The notes below the pieces were generated by a model that was not told where the DNA came from, made no database searches, and worked only from the letters and a program-made list of their open reading frames with translations. Source: Pirellulales bacterium (GTDB lineage: Bacteria; Planctomycetota; Planctomycetia; Pirellulales; JADZDJ01). From it: a DNA stretch of 64,000 bases. The position numbers were made by a program, and so were the translations under genes. Location of the stretch: NCBI GenBank assembly GCA_035499655.1, contig DATJYL010000021.1, positions 1 through 64,000 of the forward strand. The letters are read 5' to 3'. This document shows, piece by piece, positions 1 to 7,906 of this stretch (positions within the stretch are counted from its first letter, which is position 1; each line of letters begins with the position of its first letter).

Positions 1-750
1 GCCTACTATTACAATCGAGGCGAAGAATGGGGCAAGCAGGTTTCCATCACCACCAAGAAGGCTGCTTACTCACCGACCAACGATAACACCGCAACGATTG
101 GTTCGATCATCGATTTTGAAAAAGTTGGAGCGCGTTCGCCCTCAGCAATCCGCACGGGTTCGTGGCAGGTAGATGATCCGATTGCTGGCAACAGTTGGGG
201 TTATGTCCGCGATTTACGACTCAGCAAGCCTGAGACCATTTTGAGCCATCTAATCGATACCGTGAGCAAAAATGGCAACTATGTGCTTAATATTTCCCCC
301 ATGGCCGACGGCACGATTCCGGACGATCAACAAGCGATTTTATTGGAAGTTGGCAAGTGGCTGGAGATCAACGGCGAGGCGATTTACGACACCCATAATT
401 GGATTCAGTTCGGCGAAGGTGGTTCAGGTAAAGCCGAACTTAACATACGTTTTACGGTCAAAGACCAATCTCTATATGCCATGATCCTGGGCAATTGGCC
501 AAATTCCGCTATTTCGATCACCGCCTTGGCCAGCGGTCGTGTAAAAGGAAAAATTGTGTCGGTCGCACTTTTGGGGCACGACGGTGATCTGGAATTCAGT
601 CAAGACACGCAAAAACTGAAAGTGGAGTTGCCTGCGGAAGCTCCGTGCAAATACGCGTATTCGCTGAAGATTACTGGGCTGACCATGGATGGCCCGACAG
701 CAACTCCCTCCGGCAATCCGCTCGCCAGCCAATCCAGTGACGGCAACTAG
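1..750 (+). CDS. Alpha-L-fucosidase (GH29), C-terminal part, 5' truncated by window edge
   Basis: The frame is open from base 1 to a TAG at 748-750, so this is the last about 249 residues of a longer protein. The stretch NGNYVLNISPMADG followed by a Gln-rich helix and the WLEINGEAIYDTHNW segment is the conserved end of the GH29 catalytic barrel. The preceding WQVDDPIAGNSWGYV segment is also typical of the family. A beta-sandwich C-terminal domain follows. GH29 enzymes remove alpha-L-fucose from fucosylated glycans, usually outside the cytoplasm. The catalytic nucleophile lies upstream of the window, so activity cannot be judged. The last about 25 residues are a Ser/Thr/Pro-rich tail. Family assignment is confident; substrate is unknown. 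Confidence 0.88.
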   Translation, partial: AYYYNRGEEWGKQVSITTKKAAYSPTNDNTATIGSIIDFEKVGARSPSAIRTGSWQVDDPIAGNSWGYVRDLRLSKPETILSHLIDTVSKNGNYVLNISPMADGTIPDDQQAILLEVGKWLEINGEAIYDTHNWIQFGEGGSGKAELNIRFTVKDQSLYAMILGNWPNSAISITALASGRVKGKIVSVALLGHDGDLEFSQDTQKLKVELPAEAPCKYAYSLKITGLTMDGPTATPSGNPLASQSSDGN

Positions 751-984
751 TGTGGATTGGCCAATGCGACTTCTGTCGCGCGGCAGCCTGCGCTTTGACA
801 ATGGTTTGACCAACGCATGGGGAAAGAGGGGGGAAATCTTTGCGGGGCTTGTTACGGAGGTCTTTTCCAGCGATACTTTTCAGCACTGGTCACGCTCCCA
901 GATCAATCAGGTGTCGAAACGGGTGTAAACAGAATAATATACCCATGCTCGAAAACGTCAATTACCGCGTAAAACATAGTCTAA

Positions 985-1058
985 GCGCGCATAGCTCAGT
1001 TGGTTAGAGCGCCACCCTGATAAGGTGGAGGTCCTTAGTTCGAATCTAAGTGCGCGCA
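985..1058 (+). tRNA. tRNA-Ile (anticodon GAT)
   Basis: A complete 74-nt cloverleaf is visible. The acceptor stem GCGCGCA (985-991) pairs with TGCGCGC (1051-1057), followed by discriminator A at 1058. The anticodon stem CCACC/GGTGG (1012-1016 and 1024-1028) encloses the loop CTGATAA, with anticodon GAT at 1019-1021. The T arm contains GTTCGAATC. CCA is not encoded. No 16S or 23S rRNA lies nearby, so this gene is not part of an rRNA spacer here. Confidence 0.96.
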
Positions 1059-1189
1059 CTTTATTGACGCCCTTGCCACTCGTCGGTTCGGCTCCGCGGC
1101 TGTCGGCAGGTCTATCTTCCAAATCGGCCCCGCACTGATCACGCCGATTTTCATCTCGCTATTTCCACGTTCTGCGACTAAAAAAATAC

Positions 1190-1600
1190 CTAATTCGCAA
1201 TTTTGACTTTGGCGCAATTAGAATCACTGCTTGTATCCGCGCCACATGCCGGCGGCCCGCACGTTGAGCCCGGCGGAGTATAACAGGGCGAAACTATGGG
1301 TAGCGGCTTGCGGCAATAGTCATCGCAGCCGAAACCGCAATACGGCGAAACGCACAGCGGCGGCTTGCAGCAATAATCGTTCGGCCCAAAGCAGCACACC
1401 GGGCACGGAGGGCAGGGCGGTGGTTTGCGGCAATAATCGTCCAGACAACACAAACAAGGCCGATGCAGCGAAATGCCCGGACACAGCCACCAACCGTCGC
1501 TAGGCTGTGCCGCGGCAGCCATCAAGCACAGCACGGTCGAACCGAGCAAGCCGATTGCCGACAAAACGCAGATACACCCCAACAGATTGATCCGTCGCAT
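1190..1600 (-). CDS. Small secreted Cys/Pro-rich repeat protein, last gene of the RND operon
   Basis: A protein of about 136 residues with a hydrophobic N-terminus (NLLGCICVLSAIGLLG) that looks like a signal peptide. The ATG at 1600 is preferred because GGAG lies 6 nt upstream, in the 10-nt gap after the stop of the outer-membrane-factor gene. The mature part contains about 19 of 22 cysteines and three copies of a DYC-(R/C)-KP motif (LDDYCRKPPP, NDYCCKPP, DDYCRKPLP), separated by CPPCPVCC-like stretches. I recognise no named family. The Cys density suggests metal binding or disulfide cross-linking, which is inference. Tight spacing suggests co-translation with the efflux outer-membrane factor. 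Confidence 0.72.
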   Translation of the reverse strand: MRRINLLGCICVLSAIGLLGSTVLCLMAAAAQPSDGWWLCPGISLHRPCLCCLDDYCRKPPPCPPCPVCCFGPNDYCCKPPLCVSPYCGFGCDDYCRKPLPIVSPCYTPPGSTCGPPACGADTSSDSNCAKVKIAN

Positions 1601-1610
1601 AAGCACTCCC

Positions 1611-3848
1611 TTACGGATGGGCAGCGGGCTGCACCACGGTCGGTAGGGTGATGTATCCGGACGGATTCGGCACGGCTGGCGCCATCGCCGGCGCTGGGGT
1701 AACGGGCGGTACGGGCGGCGACGTAACCGCCGCCGTCACCGGAGGCGCCGGTTGCGAACTGGCTTGCGGAAAAAAAGCCATCGGCGACGTCGCAGGACGT
1801 GTCGTCACGGCCATCGCCGCTTGGGAATCGTCTAAAAACGACGCCGAAACCGGCAATACATTAAACTCTTGCTCCCTCTTCTGCGGCTGCACGTTCTCCC
1901 CTTGCTGCTGCAACACTTGTTGACTGTCCCCTTGCCGATTGCCGACTGGACCCGTAACCACCGGCGCGGCCATGAATGGGTTCCGATTTTGAGGCAGCGA
2001 GGTTTGCGGCGGCGAATGCGCTCCCGGAGCCGGCAGCCCTTTGGGCGTTGGCAACTGCGGAAATGGCGATGGCAACGTGGGCGACTGATTCGCTGGAGAT
2101 TGCGGCGGCGGCAATGGCTGTGTTGATGTCTGCGGCGCCACCGTTTGTGGCGTCACTGTCTCTGGCGGCGCCGTTTGCGGTGCTGCCGCCGGTGAAGCCG
2201 ATTCTGGCGTTGCTGTTTCTGGCGCTGCCGATTCGGGCTTGGGCAATTCGGGATTTGGCGTCGGTACCGTTTCCAACGTTGGCGGCGGTGCATTCACTTC
2301 ACCCGGTTGCGGCGGCAATTCTTCGTTGCAGTTCGTCAAGCGAATCTGCCATCCCCCTCCCAGCGCACGGTATACCGCGATCAAGCCCGTCGCAATTTCC
2401 CCTTCCGTCTGAGCCAGCAAATCTTGTTGCTGAACTTGAATCTGCTCCACTTGCGTCACGGTGGTGAAATCGGCCGTGCCCGCCTGATATTGCTTGAGCG
2501 CGATGTTCACGGCCTGAACCGCGCTATCCACCGCGGTCTGTTGATGGCCCGTCCGCTCCTGTCCGCGCAAAAAGGTCACCAACCCGCTTTCCACATCCTG
2601 GTTGGCCGCCAGCACGCTGTTCTGATACGTCGCCAGAAACTCCTGAAAAGTGGCGTCCTGCAGCTTCACGTTGTTCAGCAGCCGACCGTAGTTCAGCAAA
2701 TCCCACTGGAACGATGGCCCCACATTGCTGTTCAGTGCGCCGGGCTCAAACAAGTGGCCCAAATTTTCCGCGCTCCAACCCAACGTGCCGTTGATTGAAA
2801 TGTGCGGATAAAATTCCGATTCAGCAACGCCAATCGCCGCGCACTGGGCCGCCAATCGCCGCTCGGCGGCACGCACATCGGGCCGGCGCCGCAGCAGATC
2901 GGCGGGAATGCCCACCGCCACGTCCTTCGGAGCCGTGGGAATCGGCGCCGCCCCGACCCGCGCCAACAAATCTTCCGGCGGCATCCCCAGCAAAATGCAC
3001 AGTTGCAAAATACTTTGACGCAACTGAATTTGCAATTCCGAAATGTCGGCTTCCGTGGCCTCCAGCGTGGTGCGGGCCTGATCGACATCCAACTCGCTGA
3101 TGGTGCTTACTTTGAAGCGCGCCTCGACAATATTCAGGGTGTCTTTCTGAATCCGAACGTTGTCTTCGGCATATTGAATTCGCTGCTCCAACGTCCGCAT
3201 GTTCACGTAAGCCGTGGCGACGTCGCCCAACAGGGTGACCAGCGCCGCGTCGTAATCTTCCACCGAGGCGTCCAGCAAATCGGAATTCTCCTCGATCGCC
3301 CGGCGAAAGCGACCCCAAAAATCCAACTCCCACGCCAAATTGAAGCCAAAGTTCCATTGATTAAAAAATTGCGGGCCAAATCCGCCCTGCGCCGTTTCCT
3401 GACTGTTCGCAATCGCCATGTAACTGCCCGCAGCGTTTTGCGTTTGTGGAAAAAAGCTGCCAATGGCAATGCCGAATTGTGCCCGGGCTTCCAACACGCG
3501 GAAGCCGGCTTCACGCAAGGTGAGATTTTGGTGATAGGACGTGCAAACCAGATCGTTCAAAATGGGATCATGAAATACCGTCCACCACTGGCAAGGATCG
3601 TCTTCGTCGGTCTTCACGCGCTTGTCGTTGGCGTCGATCCACTCTTTTGCCACGGGCGCCGCCGGCCGACCGTAATTGGGGCCGACCTTAAATCCGTTAT
3701 GAAAATAGTCGCGCCACGAAGTGCAGCCGCTAAGCACCAGCGCGCAGAGTATGACCACCACCAGCAAACGCACTCGCCGGTTTACAACGGCGCATTCGCT
3801 GGCAAGGGGCTCGCGCGCAGTCGGTCTTTCGCGATGAATTGTCGGCAA
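1611..3848 (-). CDS. RND efflux outer-membrane factor lipoprotein (NodT/OprM type) with long Pro-rich C-terminal tail
   Basis: TolC-like channel subunit of a tripartite drug-efflux pump. Residues about 26-42 form a lipoprotein signal ending in the lipobox LVLSGC. Two OEP repeats follow (about 85-290 and 315-500), including the conserved IPADLLRRRPDVRAAERRLA stretch. Family members are usually about 470-500 residues; this one has an extra tail of about 237 residues (509-745) rich in Pro, Gln, Thr and Ala. The first possible start is TTG at 3848. A GTG at 3773, just before the hydrophobic segment and preceded by GGCGA, would give a more normal lipoprotein signal and may be the true start. It lies downstream of two RND permeases on the same strand. 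In OprM-like proteins the C-terminus is periplasmic, so the tail would be too. Confidence 0.9.
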   Translation of the reverse strand: MPTIHRERPTAREPLASECAVVNRRVRLLVVVILCALVLSGCTSWRDYFHNGFKVGPNYGRPAAPVAKEWIDANDKRVKTDEDDPCQWWTVFHDPILNDLVCTSYHQNLTLREAGFRVLEARAQFGIAIGSFFPQTQNAAGSYMAIANSQETAQGGFGPQFFNQWNFGFNLAWELDFWGRFRRAIEENSDLLDASVEDYDAALVTLLGDVATAYVNMRTLEQRIQYAEDNVRIQKDTLNIVEARFKVSTISELDVDQARTTLEATEADISELQIQLRQSILQLCILLGMPPEDLLARVGAAPIPTAPKDVAVGIPADLLRRRPDVRAAERRLAAQCAAIGVAESEFYPHISINGTLGWSAENLGHLFEPGALNSNVGPSFQWDLLNYGRLLNNVKLQDATFQEFLATYQNSVLAANQDVESGLVTFLRGQERTGHQQTAVDSAVQAVNIALKQYQAGTADFTTVTQVEQIQVQQQDLLAQTEGEIATGLIAVYRALGGGWQIRLTNCNEELPPQPGEVNAPPPTLETVPTPNPELPKPESAAPETATPESASPAAAPQTAPPETVTPQTVAPQTSTQPLPPPQSPANQSPTLPSPFPQLPTPKGLPAPGAHSPPQTSLPQNRNPFMAAPVVTGPVGNRQGDSQQVLQQQGENVQPQKREQEFNVLPVSASFLDDSQAAMAVTTRPATSPMAFFPQASSQPAPPVTAAVTSPPVPPVTPAPAMAPAVPNPSGYITLPTVVQPAAHP

Positions 3849-4263
3849 GAGCAGCTCGAGGAGTAGTGGACTGAAAAATCGCTATGATCCACACAATCGG
3901 AATCATCGGCATTCTCGGTAAAGTCGAATCCGTATCGCGCTGCTAGCACCGTAGATACCGCCAAGCCTGCGCAGTTTCCGGCTGCGACAGAATTCATTCG
4001 GGTAGGAGGGCCAGCTTTTCCGGAGAACCGATCACCTAGAATGCACTGCTAGCCAGTTCTATCACGACTCTCAGCGGGCCAACAATTCTAGGTCGTCGCC
4101 TAATTTGAAAAATGTAGCGGTCCCGGCGCGTCGGGATCCCCAGACGCCCGCAGTTTTTCTCGAAGAAAAACGGCTGAGGACCCCGGTGCGCCGGGGTCAC
4201 TACATCGTGGTGATTCAAATTAGGCGACGAACCAATTCTTCGCTTCGCTAACAGCGCGTGGCG
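3849..4263. other. 415-bp intergenic stretch holding one MITE
   Basis: This separates the outer-membrane-factor gene from the first permease gene, both on the minus strand. About a third of it is the inverted-repeat element at 4091-4232. No convincing reading frame or RNA gene is seen in the rest. The gap may mean that the outer-membrane factor has its own promoter. Confidence 0.6.
4091..4232. mobile_element. MITE, long class (142 bp), copy D
   Basis: The ends are imperfect inverted repeats: GGTCGTCGCCTAATTTGAA at the left, and its complement with one mismatch at the right. An 8-bp duplication flanks it, CAATTCTA at 4083-4090 and CAATTCTT at 4233-4240. The interior holds further hairpins (CCCGGCGCGTCGGG, GTTTTTCTCGAAGAAAAAC, CCCCGGTGCGCCGGGG). 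It shares ATGTAG, AGACGCC and CGGCTGAGGAC blocks with copy E at 57092. It encodes no protein and must have been moved in trans. Confidence 0.8.
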
Positions 4264-7200
4264 TCAGGAATGTGCGCCGCCGCTCTTTAACCGGTGCGGC
4301 TCCAATGATTCGACCGCCTGCGCAACATGCTTTTTCGCCCGGCGGTCGTTCCACGCCTGAATCACATAGAAAAAAATCGGCGTCAAGAACACGCCAAACA
4401 GCGTCACGCCCAGCATGCCGCTAAACACGGCAATTCCCAGCGTGCGGCGCATTTCCGCCCCGGCGCCGCTGGCCACCACTAGCGGCACCACGCCCAATAT
4501 GAACGCGAACGAAGTCATCAAAATCGGCCGCAGTCGCAGCCGCACGGCTTCTAAAACTGCTTCCCGCCGCGGCACGCCCGATTCGTGCTGCACCTTGGCA
4601 AATTCGACAATCAATATCGCATTCTTGCTGGCCAAACCCACCAACACGACAAAGCCGATCTGCGTGAATATATTCAGGTCGTTGTGCCCCACCTGAATGC
4701 CCGTGACCGAAAATAGCAGGCACATCGGCACCACCAAAATCACGGCCAGCGGCAGCGACCAACTTTCGTACTGCGCGGCCAACACCAAAAATACAAACAG
4801 TACCGCCAAGGCGAAAAACCACATCGCGCTATTCCCGGCCTGCAGCTGCAAGTACGCCAAATCAGTCCATTCGTAGGCCATCGAACGGGGCAATTCGCTT
4901 TGGGCAATTTCCGCCGCCAAATCGACCGCCTGCCCGGAGCTGGTTCCCGGCGCCGCTTCGCCCGTCACCGCCGCCGCCGAATATAAATTGTACCGCATCA
5001 CCATCACCGGCCCGCTCGTGTCGCGCACGGTCATTAGCGTCGCCAACCGCACCATTTGCCCTTGATTGTTGCGTACCTGGAGTTGGCGCACGTCGGGTAC
5101 CTGGTTGCGAAAGGTGGGATCGGCCTGCACATTCACTTGCCACGTGCGCCCAAACTCGTTGAAGTTATTCACGTAATAAGAACCGAAATAAACCTGCAGT
5201 GTGTTGAACAAATCGGCCACGGAAATTCCTAGCGCCTCGCATTTGGTGCGATCGATTTCCAAATACAGCCACGGCGTATTCGCTCCGGAGCTGTTAAACA
5301 GTCCCTTTAAGCCCGGTGTGCGATTGCCGCGGGAAACAATTTGCTCACTCACTCGCTGCAATGGTCCCAAGCCCAAATTCCCGCGGTCTTCGACAATCAT
5401 TTTGAAGCCGCCGGTCGTGCCCAAGCCGTCAATCGGCGGCGCGCCAAACGCAGCCACCATCGCTTCGCTCACTTCTTGGTGGCAGCGCTGCTGCAAGTCG
5501 GCGGCAATGGCGTCGGCAGTTAAATCGGCCCCGCGCCGCTCGTCGAACGGCTTCAGCATCACGTACATCGAGCCCAAGTTCGGCGCGTTGGCGTTCAAAA
5601 TCAGCGATTGCCCGGAAATGCCGACCGTGTGAGCCACCCCCGGCGCACGGCCCACGACCTCCTCAATCCGCGCCATCGACGCCTGGGTTCGCTCGACCGA
5701 AGCCGAATCGGGCAATTGCACGTTAAGCAACAAGTAGCCTTTGTCCTGTTGCGGCACAAAGCCGGTCGGCGTGCGATTGAACTGCCACCACGTCACCACC
5801 AGCAAGCCGCCATACACAGCCAGTGCCAACGCGCTGATTCGCAACAGTGCCCCCACCGTTTTGCCGTACACGGTAATCACGCGATCGAAAAGCACATTAA
5901 ATGCGCGAAACAGCGAGCCCAGCACTGCGTTGACCGAATCAATAACCCACCAGCCGATCCCCCCGCCCAGTATAGCCCCTGGAATAAATAACGCGGCATC
6001 CACGGCCCACGACATGGCGGTCGACAGTCCCTCGCCTTGTTCGGCGTTCAGTCCTAACCGCTGGGCCAGCAATTTGTCCCCCAGCCAAACGCTCAGGCAT
6101 CCGCCCACAATGCCGAAAAACCACCAGGGCAGCGCCTCTTTTTTATGCTGATGGCCATGCTCGCCTACTTCCGATTTGAAAATCACCGCCGCCCGCGAAG
6201 GCGTCATCGTAATCGCGTTCACCGCCGAAATAATGGTCGACACCGCTATCGTCACGGCAAATTGCCGGAAAAATTGCCCTGTCACGCCCCCCAAAAAACA
6301 GCACGGCACAAACACGGAACTAAGAACCAGCGTAATCGCCATAATCGGTCCGGTAATTTCGTGCATCGCCTTAATCGTGGCGCTGCGCGCATCCAGCCCG
6401 GTGGCGATTTGCCGTTCGATATTTTCCAGCACTACAATCGCATCGTCCACCACAATGCCGATCGCCAACACCAACCCGAACAGCGTCAAGTTGTTCAGCG
6501 TGAATCCCATGGCCGCCATAATTGCAAACGTGCCGATCAGCGAAACCGGCACGTCGATCATGGGCAGAATCATCGCCCGCCAGTCCTGCAAGAACAGCAG
6601 CACCACGATGGCGACCAGAATCACCGCATCGCGCAGCGTGCGAAACACTTCGTTCACCGATTCACGGATAAACGGCGTGGTGTCGTACACGATGCGATAA
6701 TCCAACCCGTCCGGAAATCGTGTCTTCAATTCCCGCATTTTTGCGTACACGTTGCCGGAGGTATCCAGCGCGTTGGAGCCCGGCAGTTGATAAATCGACA
6801 ACGCCACGGAAGGCTGTCCATCCAGCGTGCACGATTGCTCGTATTGCTGCGAACCCAATTCGACGCGCGGCTTTCCGTCGGCCGTTTTGGTCACCACGTC
6901 GCGCAAGCGAACAATGCCCGTCGACGGCGCAGCCGCCGGGTTCGATCCGCCAACATTCGCCGCGGCCGTCGATCCGCTGGTTCCACCCGCGCCAGGCTGC
7001 CCCGTAGAAGCTGCGCCGGCCGTGGACATGGGTCCGCCGGCATTGGCCGCTTTGATGATAATGTTGGCAAATTGTTCCGGGTCGGTCAGTCGGCCCAGCG
7101 TGTTGATGGTCAATTGAAACTGCTGGCCCGCCGGGGCTGGCTGCTGGCCAATTTGTCCGGCCGCCACTTGAATGTTCTGCTGCGCAATCGCGTTGACAAC

Positions 7201-7812
7201 GTCGTTGGCCGTCAAACTGAGCGCGGCCAATTTGTCCGGATCCAGCCAAGCGCGCAGGCTGTAATCGCGCTGGCCCAAATAAGTAATGCCCGCCACGCCG
7301 GCCACGCGCCCCAACTCGTCTTTGACGTAAATCGTGGCGTAGTTGCTTAGAAAAATGTCGTCATAGCGTTTGTCGGGCGAAATCAGATTCACAATCATCA
7401 ACGTATTGGGGGACATCTTCTTGACGTTGATGCCCTCGTTTTGCACGACGGCCGGAATCACCGGCAGCGCCAACGACACGCGATTTTGCACCAGCACCTG
7501 GGCCATGTCGGAATCCATTCCCAGATTGAACGTAACCGTCAGTTTGTACGCGCCGTCGTTGGTCGATTGGCTCGACATGTACATCATGCCTTCGACGCCG
7601 CTGATTTGCTCCTCGATGGGCGCTGCCACGGTGTCGCGCACTGTCTCCGAATTGGCCCCAGGGTAGGAAGCCGTCACTTGCACCGTCGGCGGCGTGACAT
7701 CCGGATATTGCGCCACCGGCAGCGTGAATACCGCCACGCCTCCGGCCAGCACAAACACGACCGAAATCACGGTCGCGAAAATCGGGCGATCGACAAAAAA
7801 TTCCGCAATCAC
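4264..7812 (-). CDS. RND efflux permease, HAE1 family (first of two tandem permeases)
   Basis: An AcrB/MexB-like inner-membrane proton/drug antiporter of 1182 residues (E. coli AcrB has 1049). The N-terminus MIAEFFVDRPIFATVIS is typical. The proton-relay acids are present as DD at residues 456-457 in GIVVDDAIVV, and the TM10 lysine is present in GLASKNAILIVEFAK. Two inserts explain the extra length. Residues about 256-298 are a Gly/Ala/Ser-rich stretch in the docking domain just before VRLRDV. Residues about 551-630 follow TM6 and add a His-rich patch (EHGHQHKKE) and two extra hydrophobic segments. The start is GTG at 7812. It is separated by 94 bp from the second permease and probably shares its transcript. 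Confidence 0.95.
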   Translation of the reverse strand: MIAEFFVDRPIFATVISVVFVLAGGVAVFTLPVAQYPDVTPPTVQVTASYPGANSETVRDTVAAPIEEQISGVEGMMYMSSQSTNDGAYKLTVTFNLGMDSDMAQVLVQNRVSLALPVIPAVVQNEGINVKKMSPNTLMIVNLISPDKRYDDIFLSNYATIYVKDELGRVAGVAGITYLGQRDYSLRAWLDPDKLAALSLTANDVVNAIAQQNIQVAAGQIGQQPAPAGQQFQLTINTLGRLTDPEQFANIIIKAANAGGPMSTAGAASTGQPGAGGTSGSTAAANVGGSNPAAAPSTGIVRLRDVVTKTADGKPRVELGSQQYEQSCTLDGQPSVALSIYQLPGSNALDTSGNVYAKMRELKTRFPDGLDYRIVYDTTPFIRESVNEVFRTLRDAVILVAIVVLLFLQDWRAMILPMIDVPVSLIGTFAIMAAMGFTLNNLTLFGLVLAIGIVVDDAIVVLENIERQIATGLDARSATIKAMHEITGPIMAITLVLSSVFVPCCFLGGVTGQFFRQFAVTIAVSTIISAVNAITMTPSRAAVIFKSEVGEHGHQHKKEALPWWFFGIVGGCLSVWLGDKLLAQRLGLNAEQGEGLSTAMSWAVDAALFIPGAILGGGIGWWVIDSVNAVLGSLFRAFNVLFDRVITVYGKTVGALLRISALALAVYGGLLVVTWWQFNRTPTGFVPQQDKGYLLLNVQLPDSASVERTQASMARIEEVVGRAPGVAHTVGISGQSLILNANAPNLGSMYVMLKPFDERRGADLTADAIAADLQQRCHQEVSEAMVAAFGAPPIDGLGTTGGFKMIVEDRGNLGLGPLQRVSEQIVSRGNRTPGLKGLFNSSGANTPWLYLEIDRTKCEALGISVADLFNTLQVYFGSYYVNNFNEFGRTWQVNVQADPTFRNQVPDVRQLQVRNNQGQMVRLATLMTVRDTSGPVMVMRYNLYSAAAVTGEAAPGTSSGQAVDLAAEIAQSELPRSMAYEWTDLAYLQLQAGNSAMWFFALAVLFVFLVLAAQYESWSLPLAVILVVPMCLLFSVTGIQVGHNDLNIFTQIGFVVLVGLASKNAILIVEFAKVQHESGVPRREAVLEAVRLRLRPILMTSFAFILGVVPLVVASGAGAEMRRTLGIAVFSGMLGVTLFGVFLTPIFFYVIQAWNDRRAKKHVAQAVESLEPHRLKSGGAHS

Positions 7813-7843
7813 GCCGCTAAACTCCCTAGACCTCTGCCGGAAA

Positions 7844-7878
7844 CCCTCTCCCTGTGGGAGAGGGTAGGGTGAGGGTGC
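7844..7878. repeat. Dispersed hairpin repeat CCCTCTCCC-GGGAGAGGG, copy 1
   Basis: The stem CCCTCTCCC (7844-7852) pairs with GGGAGAGGG (7856-7864), followed by AGGGTGAGGGTGC. The same block occurs reversed at 58307-58344. Here it sits between the two permease genes and could act as a processing or attenuation hairpin in the operon mRNA. Confidence 0.7.
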
Positions 7879-7906
7879 TTCTGTTTGCTTTTCAACATAA
7901 CCTCGC

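Noticed and set aside
6145-7350. Long antisense frames such as 6145-7350 (+), 2802-3866 (+), 36846-38216 (-) and 41609-42865 (-)
   Set aside because: They lie opposite well-identified genes, are His/Arg- or Gly/Val-skewed in the way expected of complement frames in GC-rich DNA, and match no family I know.
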